Made by a program: the position numbers and the translations under genes
IMG/VR virus record: IMGVR_UViG_3300042389_000994
Location: 1-64,000 of that record
From: a virus
Strand: one strand, 5' to 3'
Length of the DNA stretch: 64,000 bases
The notes under the pieces: model-generated
Told to the model about the DNA's origin: nothing
Seen by the model: only the letters and a program-made list of their open reading frames with translations
Databases searched by the model: none
In this document: piece by piece, positions 1 to 12,200 of the stretch
Numbering within the stretch: the first letter of the stretch is position 1
Layout of the letters: each line of letters opens with the position of its first letter

Positions 1-648
1 GGAGTTGCCAACCCAGCCGAAATCACTTTCTTGGTCAATGATAATCCACTTGAAAGAAAGCTGTTTAAATCAATAGCCTTAGAGTCAAGTTCAGCCTGGA
101 CCACCACGGTTATTACTCCTGATGAAACTGGTCAAAACGGAGCTCAAATAACCCCATCGCAATACGAACTAAAGGAGGGTATGTATTTCTCTAATCTCCG
201 ATATAACGGGAGTTATGTTTCTAGTCCTAATTTCAAGAATAGATCAACAATTGGGATTGGGGTTATAAGTGCGCCGGTGGGGGGTACGACCACTCCTAGT
301 ACTAGAACCTTTACATTTGGTCCAAATGTAAATATTAGTAGCTCCATATCCTTGGGGGATATTTTAAGTTATGGAGCAATTGTTGGTGGAGTAGCAGTTC
401 CATCAATATCTGCGAGTGGAGTTATTACGGCCATTAGTGGGAACGTTATAACGGTGGGTTCGGCTCTTAATCCCGCTACTGGTCCAAATATAGGCACAAC
501 TGATCGGTATGTTTTTGTAACTAAAAACGCTATCGCGGAGTCCTATGGTTTGTCGGGGTCTTATATGGAGGTGACCCTTCAAGAAAATACGACCAACCAA
601 TCTGAACTATTCGCCGTAGAAGTTGACTATATGAAGAGCTTCCCATAA
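1..648 (+). CDS. C-terminal part of large tail protein (5' end outside window)
   Basis: The frame is open from base 1, so this is the 3' end of a longer gene; the TTG at 31 is an internal codon. The visible 215 residues include NDNPLERKLFKSIALESS, then KEGMYFSNLRYNG, a glycine- and serine-rich beta stretch (SGVITAISGNVITVGSALNP), and a closing segment GSYMEVTLQE...ELFAVEVDYMKS. This order resembles the end of the large tail or stabilisation protein of crAss-like phages, which typically has a 'NDNPS..KSFKTLSYEGS' followed by 'KEGKW'. The N-terminal part of just such a protein runs off the right edge of the window from 60762, so the two are probably one gene. It is a virion component. Confidence is good that it is a tail-gene remnant and moderate for the exact role. 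Confidence 0.7.
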   Translation, partial: GVANPAEITFLVNDNPLERKLFKSIALESSSAWTTTVITPDETGQNGAQITPSQYELKEGMYFSNLRYNGSYVSSPNFKNRSTIGIGVISAPVGGTTTPSTRTFTFGPNVNISSSISLGDILSYGAIVGGVAVPSISASGVITAISGNVITVGSALNPATGPNIGTTDRYVFVTKNAIAESYGLSGSYMEVTLQENTTNQSELFAVEVDYMKSFP

Positions 649-653
649 AACGG

Positions 654-661
654 TATCTTTG
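654..661 (+). promoter_or_regulatory. Bacteroidetes-type -7 box TATCTTTG
   Basis: TATCTTTG matches the Bacteroidetes sigma factor -7 consensus TAnnTTTG and lies only 5 nt before the ATG at 667. Transcription would then start at or just before the start codon, giving an almost leaderless mRNA. No clear -33 TTTG is seen at the usual distance. Confidence 0.5.
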
Positions 662-666
662 TGTAA

Positions 667-1074
667 ATGAAAGTTAGAGCCGTTCAAGACGAAGACTATG
701 ATGAGATTCTCATCAAATGGTGGAAAGATTGGAATTTTCCATCCCCTCCCCCAAAGTCAATGCTCCCCACCACGGGATTCATTGCCTATGATGAGGATAT
801 TCCGGTAGCAGCTTGTTTTTTATATGTGACCAATTCAGAGATAGCTTGGGTCACTTGGCTTGTATCCAACAAGCAATATAGAAAAAAACCGCACCGGAGG
901 ATCATCATTAGCAATCTAATTGAGGCCGTTTGTGAGGGAGCTAGGACAACAGGTCATAGCATCATCTATACCGCAACAAGCAACAAGAGTGCGGTTCAAA
1001 GCTTTAAAGACGCAGGATTTATTTCAACATCCAAAAACACACAAGAACTTATAAAGACATGGGCGCAGAATTAA
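667..1074 (+). CDS. GNAT-like N-acetyltransferase
   Basis: This 135-aa protein has the layout of small phage GNAT acetyltransferases. It starts MKVRAVQDEDYDEI, has a central beta strand pair (TGFIAYDEDIPVAACFLY, then AWVTWLVSN), an alpha-3 region after KPHRRIII where acetyl-CoA would bind, and the C-terminal hallmark SAVQSFKDAGFI that ends most GNAT folds. The substrate is unknown. A TAnnTTTG box immediately precedes the ATG, so it may begin its own transcript within the late arm, between the tail gene and the internal virion genes. It overlaps the next gene by 16 nt. The A-site pattern is degenerate, so activity is not assured. Confidence 0.75.
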   Translation: MKVRAVQDEDYDEILIKWWKDWNFPSPPPKSMLPTTGFIAYDEDIPVAACFLYVTNSEIAWVTWLVSNKQYRKKPHRRIIISNLIEAVCEGARTTGHSIIYTATSNKSAVQSFKDAGFISTSKNTQELIKTWAQN

Positions 1075-1706
1075 TCGTAGGAGCAGTAACGGCTGGAGTA
1101 GGGGCGGGTATGTCATTTGCTCAAGCCAAACAACAAAGGGTGCTAGCGGAACGGGCTCAAACCGCCGCGGCAAAGGCTATGGAGGAGGCAAAGTCCCAAC
1201 TACAGGCCAACTACCTTGAGGGGCTAGCATTGCCCACAGCGGCATATGATGCCCAAAGGGAGGCCATATCCCAGCAAGGTGCGGACATTTTAGCCGCAGT
1301 TAGCCAAGGGGAGGACCGTGGCGCTGCTGCCGCTGCCGGTAAGGTAATGGCCGCAAGGACACAGGCAGAGCGTGAACTCACAAGCCAAATGGCTAAAGAC
1401 ATGTTTGAGTTGGATAAACTAAAGGCCGTGGAGGATCAGCGAATCGGCCAAACTTTGTCCTCTTTGAGCCTCCAAGAGGTTGAAGGAGCTCAAGCCGCCC
1501 AAAGGGAGGCAATGAGCGCAGCTGCACGGGCCATAACCAGTGGTGTTGGCACAATAGGACAAGTGGGCGCTTCTGTTATCCAAAGCCTAAATCCATATGC
1601 TGGAAAATCGGATAAGCCATTTGGAGAAACCGAAGAGGAGATGATTGAGGTCACTATGCCTGATGGAACAAAGCAGAAAGTAGTTAAAAGCGCTCTAGCA
1701 AAATGA
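1059..1706 (+). CDS. Internal virion protein (T7 gp14-like type)
   Basis: This 215-aa protein has a short hydrophobic glycine- and alanine-rich N-terminus (ELIVGAVTAGVGAGMSF) followed by a long alanine-, glutamine- and glutamate-rich helical region (about residues 20-160) and a charged C-terminal tail. Small proteins of this build sit at the same place in podoviruses, after the tail genes and before the giant ejected proteins, and in T7 the equivalent (gp14) is ejected into the outer membrane. The role is inferred from composition and position; no specific domain is recognised. It overlaps the preceding GNAT gene by 16 nt and the next gene by 4 nt (ATGA), implying translational coupling. Confidence 0.55.
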   Translation: MGAELIVGAVTAGVGAGMSFAQAKQQRVLAERAQTAAAKAMEEAKSQLQANYLEGLALPTAAYDAQREAISQQGADILAAVSQGEDRGAAAAAGKVMAARTQAERELTSQMAKDMFELDKLKAVEDQRIGQTLSSLSLQEVEGAQAAQREAMSAAARAITSGVGTIGQVGASVIQSLNPYAGKSDKPFGETEEEMIEVTMPDGTKQKVVKSALAK

Positions 1707-3238
1707 CATATTATAAATACGCAGAGAAAAAGGCTACCGATTTTGTTGATTGGGGCAAGATAAGTAGCGATGTAAATACCGACATCCAAAAAGCCTTATC
1801 CGAAAGGGAAGAAAGGCGCAGGACTCTTGACAAAGAGTACATGGAAACAATGAAGGCTGTCGGGGACTCGCCACAGGTTGATGCGATGGACGCAAAGCCT
1901 TGGGTGTTAAATGCAACAAATCAAGCGGCAGAGTTTTTAAGGCAGAACTATGAGTTAATGAGGAAAGGCAAGTTAAAGCCTGCCGATTTCACCGTCCTTA
2001 GAACAAACGTATACAACAATATGACGCAGTTGTATAGCGATATAAAGACATGGGAGGCACAAAGAAAAGGGAGAGTAGAGAAAGTATTGAAAGGAGAAAT
2101 ATCGGCAGTAACGGAGGCCGGCTATGATTTGCTTGAAAACTATTCAGACCTTTCAAGCACAATGCCTGTATTTGATGCAAGAACTGGTTATCTCTTTTAC
2201 TCAAAGGCGGGTCAAACAGGTAGTTCACCAACAAGTATTTTATCAAGCAATAATTTCTTCAAACTAAACAAAGAGGGTGTAGAAGTTGCTAAATTTGACT
2301 TAGACGGTTGGACTAAAAAGAGGCTAGAATCCATTGGCGATATTGATAGGATTTTGAATAGGGGCGGAATAGGCATAGAGCAGAGCAAGTTTCAAAACCC
2401 AGAGTGGAGAGAGGCTAGAACTACAGCTATTAATTCTTTAATCAATACAGCAAACACGCATTCTGCGGCTGATGTTTTAGTTCATCATTCTGGTCAAGGA
2501 TACAAGATGGTATGGGATGAGCCTAAAAATGACAAGGAGATAAAGGTGGTAATGAATAGGCAGGGTTATCCAGAGGCTCAACTAACCGAAAAGCAATTAC
2601 AGGCAGCAAAAGACATTGTTGGTGCATCTTTAGATAAAGCGGTAAAAGTTGGCAGAACACAACAGCCACAATCCCCGAATAAAAAGGGACTAACCGCCGC
2701 TCAACTAGGCGCGGTTAACGCTGCAACAAACATTGTGAGTGGAGATCTTAATTCTGCTACCGCGGCATTAAGGGCTTCAAATCCAAATGTTTCAACAATA
2801 ACTAGGACTCCAACATCGGTAACCGTAACCTACAATAACGGAAATCCACCATTGACCATTAATCACGGGGGAAGCCTTGCTACATTCTTGAACAATGGTG
2901 GGGATAGGATTGTTGGGTCGCCCGGACTTGGTGCTGAATTGGGTGGATATAATGTCCCAGTCGGTATTCCATCAAAAACATATAAGACACCAAACTTTTC
3001 TCTAAAATCAAAACAAACACTCATTAGTGAGGTTGGTGATTATTTTGGCGTAGAGGGTGCAGACTTAAATGAATATATCTCTGCCTTGCAAAAAGACTAC
3101 AACATTGATATAAGAAGAAGCAAGATGACAAGCGGAAGCCCAGCCTTAGAAGGATATGGTAATAGGGTAAAGTTAGATCCCGATAACCCAGCAAAGGCTA
3201 TAAGCGTGTTTTTGGATAAGTATGTCCCAGGTAACTAA
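1703..3238 (+). CDS. Putative internal virion or cargo protein
   Basis: A 511-aa protein of unrecognised family. The first 130 residues are charged and mostly helical (EREERRRTLDKEYMETMKAV), the middle mixes helix and beta, and residues 330-420 are rich in Asn, Thr, Ser and Gly (for example SNPNVSTITRTPTSVTVTYNN). There is no signal peptide or membrane span. Its place between the gp14-like protein and the 4525-aa polyvalent protein, with a 4-nt start overlap upstream, matches the cargo and ejection protein cluster of crAss-like and T7-like phages. It is therefore likely packaged in the capsid or tail and delivered with the DNA. Function beyond that is not visible. Confidence 0.5.
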   Translation: MTYYKYAEKKATDFVDWGKISSDVNTDIQKALSEREERRRTLDKEYMETMKAVGDSPQVDAMDAKPWVLNATNQAAEFLRQNYELMRKGKLKPADFTVLRTNVYNNMTQLYSDIKTWEAQRKGRVEKVLKGEISAVTEAGYDLLENYSDLSSTMPVFDARTGYLFYSKAGQTGSSPTSILSSNNFFKLNKEGVEVAKFDLDGWTKKRLESIGDIDRILNRGGIGIEQSKFQNPEWREARTTAINSLINTANTHSAADVLVHHSGQGYKMVWDEPKNDKEIKVVMNRQGYPEAQLTEKQLQAAKDIVGASLDKAVKVGRTQQPQSPNKKGLTAAQLGAVNAATNIVSGDLNSATAALRASNPNVSTITRTPTSVTVTYNNGNPPLTINHGGSLATFLNNGGDRIVGSPGLGAELGGYNVPVGIPSKTYKTPNFSLKSKQTLISEVGDYFGVEGADLNEYISALQKDYNIDIRRSKMTSGSPALEGYGNRVKLDPDNPAKAISVFLDKYVPGN

Positions 3239-3246
3239 TAAAGACA

Positions 3247-6200
3247 ATGGCAAATATTTTTGATGACTTAGAGAATCAAGATGGTTTAGTTGTAGATGAA
3301 AAAGAACTTTTAAGGAGAAAACTAGAGGCACAGCAAAACCCGTTTTTAGCCTCCGAGCAGGCTGCTAGCAATATGCCTGCAAGCCCCCTGCAAGAGCGGT
3401 TTGACACGGGTATAGTTGAGAGAATGAAAATCCCTACTCTAAAGGGGCAGGATGTTTCTATTGATGAGCAAACGGGATTAACAACAAGTATACCATCCGC
3501 AGTTGAGCCAGAGAAAATAAAGACAGAGGCATCCGTTGTGTCAGACGATGACCTTAATTCTCTTGATAAAGGCGGCAAAAAAGACCTTACCGGAACGCTT
3601 GATGATTTGACTAAGAAATTCGGAAAGCATGGAATAACATTTAAAGTAAATGCGGATGGTGGGTACGAAACAGGCAGGTATGAACGAATAGAGGCAATAG
3701 CGGCCAATCAAACCAAAAAGGTCATCTATTATGATGCATTCACAAAGTCTATTGTTAAGTCCGATGCAAATGAATTGAAATCATTCATCAAGTCAAATGC
3801 AATAAAGACCAATTATGTACCACGAAATAGGGAAGAAGCGGAAACCATTCAGGCGTACTCCAAGCAAGGACTTGACTATGCCTTAGTCAAGAAGAATAAC
3901 GATGACATGAAAGCATTGGAAACCTCTCTCAAAGAGGCCAATGCTATAAATGATTTAATTGAGTCAAATGCTAGAAAGGCAGCAACTTCAACCGGAAAAG
4001 TGGCTCTTGCGTATAAGGCAAAAGCAAAAGAGTTGGAGTCCCAGTTTAAGAGTGAATACGGAGCAACGCCTCAAGCATATATTGACTCAAACTCCCAAAA
4101 ATTAAAATCTCTTCGTGATGTCAAGATATCAAATCTTGATAAAAGCATAAATGCCGATAGAGAGATTCAAGGAAGAGCAAAGGTTCTTGATGAGAAAGCC
4201 AAGGGGTTACTTGGTGAGTCAAATAAATTACTTGAAGAATCCAAAAAGATATCAATAACAGGACTAGGAATCCCTTTGTTCAAAGAAGATGGAAGCTTCA
4301 ACGAGGATGGCTTTAAAAAGATTGCCCCGAATGAAGCAAATCAAGGGGTTATAAATCAAATCAGACACAACCTAACACTGTCCGATAACTATCGCAAGGC
4401 TGCCTATTCGGGTAAGCTTCAAGCAATGAATTATCTAAGTTCGCAGCAAAACAAAAACCTGCAGGATCAGTATGTTAGCAATTGGGAGGGGTTTCTCAAC
4501 AACGCAACTAATTCGTATAGAAACGCCGAATCAACCATGCTTTCACTAGCAACATCTGCTGCGAAATGGGCCGGTAAGGAAGAGTTGGCAAAACTATGGA
4601 ACGACAGGATGCTTGAACAGATGTACAAGCCACCCTTGGATGTTTCATCTGATCAAGAATTGATTAACCTAATCCGTCAATATGGTGACCCGGATGATTA
4701 CTTGAAATCACTTGGTCCAGATCCATTGAGGGCATTTAACGCAGCGGCCAACATGACCGTTAGCAGTATGCTGCTCTTTCTTCCACAAATGGCTGCAGCA
4801 TCGGGGACGGGGGCTGGTATTTCGGGAACACTTGCTGCTCTTGGAACTTTAGCCACCACAAAGAATCCGGCATTGGCTAGACAAGCTTTTGTAACCGGGG
4901 CATCAACGGGTTCTAGAGTCGGAGCGCAATATGTTGCTCCAACAAGTTTGGAGTATTCCACGTCCCTCATTGATGCAATTAGAAAAAAGTATCCAACCAT
5001 AGAGGAGGCGAGAGGAAAGGATTGGTGGAATGACAAGGAGATAATGGATGAGGCGTTGAGAATCGGCGTTAGTAGGGGTATACCCATTACTGGGGCTGGT
5101 GCAATGTTTGATCTTTTATCCAAAAAGTTTGCCCCTTTAGCCACGGCAAGCAAGGCAAGAAGGGTTGGTCAAACACTTGCGGTTGGTGCGGCAATTTCTC
5201 CGGTTATTGAGGGAGCAGGTGAAGCAGCGGCTCAATACGCCTCTGTCGGAGAACTTGACTGGAAAGACATCATTGATGAATCGGTTGGTTCATTAGGGTC
5301 AAGTACTGTTATTCCAACATTGCCATACGAGGTTTACTCTCAATTAAACAAAGACTACTACATCAATCTAGCCGACAAGATGGCTAAGAGTCCATCATTC
5401 TTAGGCTCTATGGAAGAAAGCATGGAGCAGATAAGGGATTGGACTGGACGAATGAAAGCCACTAGGCAAATAACCGATGATGTTGAAAGGCAGATAATGG
5501 GTAACATGTCGGCCATCTTGGAAGCGAGGAAGTTGCTCACAAGTCCTGATGCGTCAAATTCGGAGAGAATATATAATCGTCTTTTTGGAACAAAATCAGC
5601 AACAGAAGAAAGGCTATCAAAACTCCTCTTGGCTCAAAAGAAGATGGAGGAAACCCCGAAGATTAATCGGGAACTGCAGAGGAGGATTCAAGAGGAAATA
5701 GATTACACGGTCACAAATAAAAAGCCAATTGACAAACAACAGGCCGTAAATCTCACTCCAATCATTGGGTCGGAGGGAGCGATGTACAAGATTGGTGATA
5801 CACTTGTCACAAGGGATGATGTCAAAGAGGCATTAGTTGACAAGGAGAAAGCCAAGGAGATGGGATTGAAGGAGGATTTCTCCAACCTATCCATTGAGAA
5901 TGATCAGGTGTTAAAAGATGTCGTAAAGCAGGTATCCCCCAAGAAAGTTTTATTCCAGCAACCCGGTGTGTCCGACACACCATCTTCGGGAAAAACCATC
6001 GTGTTCCACGGTGGTACACTTGAAGGAGAGGGCAATATTTATGTTTCTCCATCACGTGAACAAGCCGCTGAGTACGCGAAAATGAGTATGACCTCAGTAA
6101 TGGAATTTGAGGTTGACCCCGAAAGCATGGCTTCAGAGCAAGAGGTTCGTGATGCATTTGAGGAACTTGGGTTGCAATTGCCTGAAGGGTATAATTTGGA

Positions 6201-9200
6201 TGAACTATTCCTCTATGAGGCATTAGACACAAGGCTTGATTCTTCGCTGAAAAAAGAGGATATCAAAAAGTTGTATGACTACCTCAAGGAAAAGGGGTAT
6301 GAGGGGATATCCTTTATTGATGAAGACATCTTGGGGAAAGACAAGAAAGGTGTAAGTAATTACATTGTATTTACCAAGGAGTCACTAAAACCCATCAAGA
6401 GGGATACACCAAAAGCATCGGAGGCAGCGAGTGTTCTTGGCAATATTGCTAAAAGCAAAGACATCTTCAACAAGATTGGGGAGATTGTTGCTAACTGGGT
6501 TGATGGCGATATTGAGATTGACGAAAAGACTGGTAATATAAAAATCACTCAAAGTCTTGATGGCAAAAAGATAGTAGGAGTACCTGCATCCAAACTAATT
6601 GACTTCTTGTTTAGCAATGCTCCATTTGATACAAGAATGTTCCCCGTTGATAAGGAGTGGATTAATACCGTTGTAAGGCTACGTGACTCCATCATTGAGG
6701 AGAACAGGGCGCAAAAGAAAAAGACGAAAGAAAAAAGAGCCGCCAAAAAGGGAAGCATAATTAGTGGAGATGAGGTTGTTGCGTCTGCTGTCAAGATGGG
6801 TACGGATGAGGGTTTCTCCGAGTTTACTCTAAAGAGAATAGCCAAGGAAGACTACACGGAGGAAGAGGTAAGCATTGAGGGATTGTTGATGGGTGACCCA
6901 TCATTGAAAGAATATGTTGATGCCGGTCAATTGCGGGATCAATCCGAAGTTACAGCCGGGATTCCTCCAATTGTATCGTCTAATGGCGACGTCATTGATG
7001 GATACAATCGTATTCTTCAAGCGGTAATGGACGGAAAAGACTCAATCAAAGTTCTAAAGGGAATCCCAAAAGAAGAACCCATACCAAAGAGAAAGCCACC
7101 GATGCAGAGGTTGATGGATGCGGGAGTGAAAGCCGGTATTTCTGCTAAAAACATGATTGACTTATATAATGTAAATAGGGATGTTTTTGGTCTTAACATT
7201 AGTCAATCCATAGCGAACGCTATTGTTATGGATAGGATGATGGGAGCGATGGCTAAAAGAAAGGGTGTTTCAAAGGATGAAATATATAAAAGCATAAAAT
7301 TCCAAAATGTAACAGAGGAGTTTATAAAGACACTATCCGAAGAGTCAAAGCCTCTTTTCCAAATGGTAGGAAAGAACGCTAAATTAAAGGCGCAAGTTTT
7401 CGCTGGACTAGAGTTGGCTAAAAAGATGAGAGCAGAAAATGCCGTTCAAAAATTAAGAGCCCCAGACGACCCACCTAAATATACTGACCTTGATATAAAA
7501 CGCTCAACTGGATGGGAATTTAATCCAGTAGATAACAAGTGGAGATATGAGATAGATTATGGGAAAACAAAAGATATATCTTTAAATGATAACCTATGGA
7601 ATAGTTATGATCCCTCTACGGAAAGGGGTATTGAAAAATCCTTGCTTAATCCACCCGGCATTGAAGTTGATTTTTTAAATGGGTACTTGTCAGACTTTTT
7701 AGATAACCAGGAATTATTTGATGCCTATCCGGATATCAAAGATGTAAAATTTAAAATAAGATTAGCATATAGCGATTCGCTTAACGGTGTGCCTATTACC
7801 CCGGACGATGTAGACAAATGGGCTAAAGAAGAGTTTACAGGACATGCGACTAGGGGTACATCAATAAGGGATGTAATTGCGATTGGTGGTGAGATTCAAT
7901 TAAATGCCCCCTCTCTTCCAAGTAAGTGGTCGGAAACTGAGCGAATTGATTTTCTCAAGAAGTTTTTTTCTAGGCCGGATACTCGCAATGAAATTTTAGC
8001 ATTAATCAATCATGAGGTTCAACATCTAATTCAAATAGAGGAAGGGTTCATTGGGGGTTCATCTGTTCAAAAGAAATACAGAACTATTGATGGGATAAAA
8101 GGCTTAATGAGGAAGCAACCTAGAAGGAGAACTTTTGATAATGATCAAAAAACATTCATTAAAGGTAGGACCATAGAAGACGCTTTAGACGCACTAGAAA
8201 CTTGGTATAGGAATAACCCAAATTCAACCAATGAGCAAGCATTGGGATTTCTATATAATGCCCTTTCAGGTACACAAAGAAGTTTAGCGGACGAATTACA
8301 GGAGCTTAAACGAATTAAACCACATGCTCAAGACAAGATTGGTGAAATAAATGATCGTCTTGATGTTATAGGAATATCACAAAAATTGGTGCTTGATATT
8401 TACCAAGACATAAAACCCGATGATGACTTAGTTGCCTATTTTGAAAGATTAAGGGGTAGATATTTTGGGACTTTATATAAAAGGAACGTCATCCCATACG
8501 AAGTATACTACCGCGTTGCAGGAGAAGCTGAAGCTAGAACGGCCGCAGATAGAGGCAGGATGCCCGCTGATATGAGGCGAGCAACACTTATAGCCGAAAC
8601 CACAGCGGGCGTTTCGCTTGCTGAAAGGCTTGCCTTTGCTTATCCTGGAACACTAAAATTCCAAGGTCCACAAGGAGCCGTTGCGATTGGTCAAGACGCA
8701 AGTGCTGTCATTTATGCAATAAGCAATCCCAACGTAACAACACCATTACACGAACTTGCCCACGTCTTTGAACATTATTTGACGGAAAAGGAGCGCAAGG
8801 CCGTGATGAATAGCGCGGGTACTCCGAATGAATGGAGTGTAACTACGAGTGAGTATTTCGCAAGAGGATTTGAGCGGTATTTGGCTGAAGGGGTTGCTCC
8901 ATCAACAATCTTGAAATCCCTATTTGAGGCATTCAAGTCTTGGCTTATTGAGATTTACAATGGTATTACGGGGTCAGACATTGACGTTGAGTTGAATGAG
9001 GCAATGCGTGGAATCTACAGCTCTATGCTTGGCTTTGAAAGACCAAAACCAACGATAGCCTCATATTTCTCTGGAGCCGGGACGATGGAGGCTGCATTTG
9101 ATGGAGATGTAAGGTCTGGACTTGCGGTGGAGTTTTCTCCAGACTACATAAATGCTTACAATAAAGCGTTTGGAAAAGACTATGAGCCAAGGGATGTGAA

Positions 9201-12200
9201 CGAGGTATCCCCACAAGAAATAAAGGATCTTGACCCACTCTTGTTTCATGCATCTCCTGTTTGTAAGAACTACTCTTTAGCCAAAGACCCAAGCCAAAGA
9301 GGAACAACGGATCTTGACATCAAGTCAGCAATATCTGTTGCTTCCGCTATTTCTATGGCCAAGCCACCCATAGTTACAATTGAGAATGTGGGAGGCTATA
9401 AGGGGGATGTTCCATACAACATCATCATTGAAGCGCTTGAGAAAGCCGGCTATAAGTATGACGCGAACATCTATGACGTGGCGGATTATGGGGGCGTGCA
9501 GACGAGGAAGAGGGTATTGATAAGGGCGATAAGGGAGGGCGAATTACCCCCATTGCCAGATAAGATTGGCCCAAAAGATTGGTATAGCGCCATTGAGGAT
9601 CTGATCCCAAATGCTCCCGACTATGTAATCGGTGAACAGGCCAAGCGAAATATTGACAAAGCAATGGGCAGAAAGCCAGACCCCTTGAAAGACGTGGAGA
9701 GTACGGCTAAAGCTTTGGAAGCGGTAGATAAAGGCAGCGAAAAAGTATTTGATGACATTAAGGCGATGTTCCCAAAAAGAGGCGTTACAGGAGGGATTGT
9801 TATTACTGATTCAAATGGGACTGAGTTGGCAGAGGTAGAATTTACGCAAAGGGATGCTAATTCTATTGAGGTGGAAAATATTGTGAGCAGAGAGGCCGGA
9901 AAGGGGATGGGATATGGCACGAAAGCGCTTCAAATAATAAAGGATATAGCTGATGCGCGAGGGGTAAAGGTGTATTTGTATCCCGAACCAATAAAATTAC
10001 TTCAGTTAAAAGGCTTGACAAAAGATGCTTTAATATCTTTTTACGATAAAAATGGCTTTAAATATTTGAGGGCTTTAGGACAATCGGTATATTCTCCAAA
10101 ATCTTCACAAGAGCTATCCAAGGCATACCACAAAGCCAAGAAAGACAGAAGTAATCCCGAATTAGTCAAAGCGGTTGAGGACCTGCTAGGAGCTAAAGCC
10201 GAGCCTACTACCGAAAAAACAGGGACAAAGGCAGGTAGAGCCGAATACGGCAAAATGAAAGATAGCTTTTTTGGCGGAATTGAACCAAATAAGAATAGAT
10301 TATTTTTTGCAGATGCAACTAATGATTTTCAGTATAGGGGAGATAGTCGTGCTGATATTGTTTTAATGCTAGATGGGGCTAATTTTTGGCTAACAGAAGG
10401 GCCCGATGGGTATGTTACAATAGAAGATTTCCAAGTAAGCGAGGACAAATTGGGTACGGGAAAGGGCAAATTCGCTTTATCTAAATTAATTGAATATGCC
10501 GACAGAAATGGTATAACACTAATTGGAGAGCCATTAGCACAAGCAGAAAGAGGAAGAACGCAAAAAGGTCTATCTCAAAAACAATTGATTGAGTTTTATA
10601 AAAAGAATGGATTTGAAAAAATAAGCAAAGACTCTTTGTCAAAAAACAGAACCGCTGAAGCTAATTATTTAGAAAGAAAACCAAAAGATAGCGCTGAAAA
10701 AACCCAACTAAGTGACTATGATTACTTTTGGCAAAGTAAACTTGGTAAGGATATACAAAAGAGAATTAACATTGGGCGCATTAGAGGATTGAAAGGGTTT
10801 AAAGTAAATAGAAACCAAATCAAACTCTATAAATCATCATTGCCTATCATTGTTATGGGAGAGGGTCAATATGGTCCAATGGCCGCCAATTCGGGTGGCC
10901 CATCGCCGACTCTTGTTAGTTCATCTGCTCAAACCGCTTTCATCGTCCTACCGGAAACAAAACAGTTGAAAGTATTAACGCCAAGGATGATGGCGAGAAT
11001 AATGGATCTTCCAGACACATACACGGTCCCAAGCGACTATAAAACCGCAAAGGAGGTCTTGGGCAATGGTATGAGCGGCGTTTTGACAAGGCAATTCATT
11101 ATGCCTTTGATATTTGGAAACTCCGTCACCTTGGCCAAGAATCCAACCCTTTTGTTCCAGCAACCAGGCGCAAAGCAAAACACCTTTGAGAATGATGGAA
11201 CGGCGCTTAATGTAGACGCTAATGCACCAGTTGTTGCCGGAGCAAATCTTCCACCAACAGTCAAAAAAGCGACCAAAGAAATCAATGCTGAATACTACGC
11301 TGAATATCGTGCGTCAGATTTGATTAAAACAACTCACTCGCCTAGTTCGGCTCTCGTTGGATTAATAAGGTCTTTATCAAGTGGGCAAGTTAGTGGTGAG
11401 GGTATTACAATTAATCTTCCATTTGAAGACAAAAAAACTACCAATAAAATAAATCAACTAACAAGTGAGTATCAAGGATTAGGTGATAAGGTAGCGGATA
11501 AAAAAAGAAAGCAGGAAATAATTGAAGAACTCAATGATGTAATTAAAAAGTATATGGGAGAGGTCATCAAAAAGATGACCCTTAATGTCTTGGCGTTATA
11601 TGACACACTTACTCCGGCCTTCATTCAAAGAGCAAGAAACTGGTACGCGGGCGCTAATAGGATAGCCAATACAATGGCATCTAAATATGGATTGTCATTA
11701 GAACAAACAGCAGGTATTCTTGCGGTATTTAGTCCAAAGACGGACTGGCAAATCAATGTATCTCATGCTGAAAGATTGATTGACATAATCCATAACTATT
11801 CTGATTTAAAGGTTGATAAAAGCTTCATTGGAAAGGTAAGAAAAAAGATTGAGGAAACGAGGAGTGGTGGAGTTTTAAACGATAAAGATGAGGAGTTTTT
11901 AGATTTGCTATCTAAAGCCACATCCTACTACCCTAATGGAATGTCAATAAATGAAATGAGCGACATTGGGTTTGACGAATCAACGCAGGGATTACTGGTA
12001 AGAGCCATAATGACTGAAAAGTTTCCGAAAACATATGCCGAAACTTATCCGGAGGGTGATTTATTTAGAAAGTCAAACAGGGCATACGCTGAGTCGTCTT
12101 ATGAATTTATGGGCAAGGCTATTCGTATATACAGAAACAATAGCCTAGGCATTATACATGAAGAGATAGGTGATGCAAACAAGGTTAGAAACTTTTACAA

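Noticed and set aside
3535-3551. Partial palindrome-like GTTGTGTCAGACGATG
   Set aside because: Only the inner half of one arm is kept; likely chance, as are similar fragments at 15231, 35361, 40405, 42325 and 47443.
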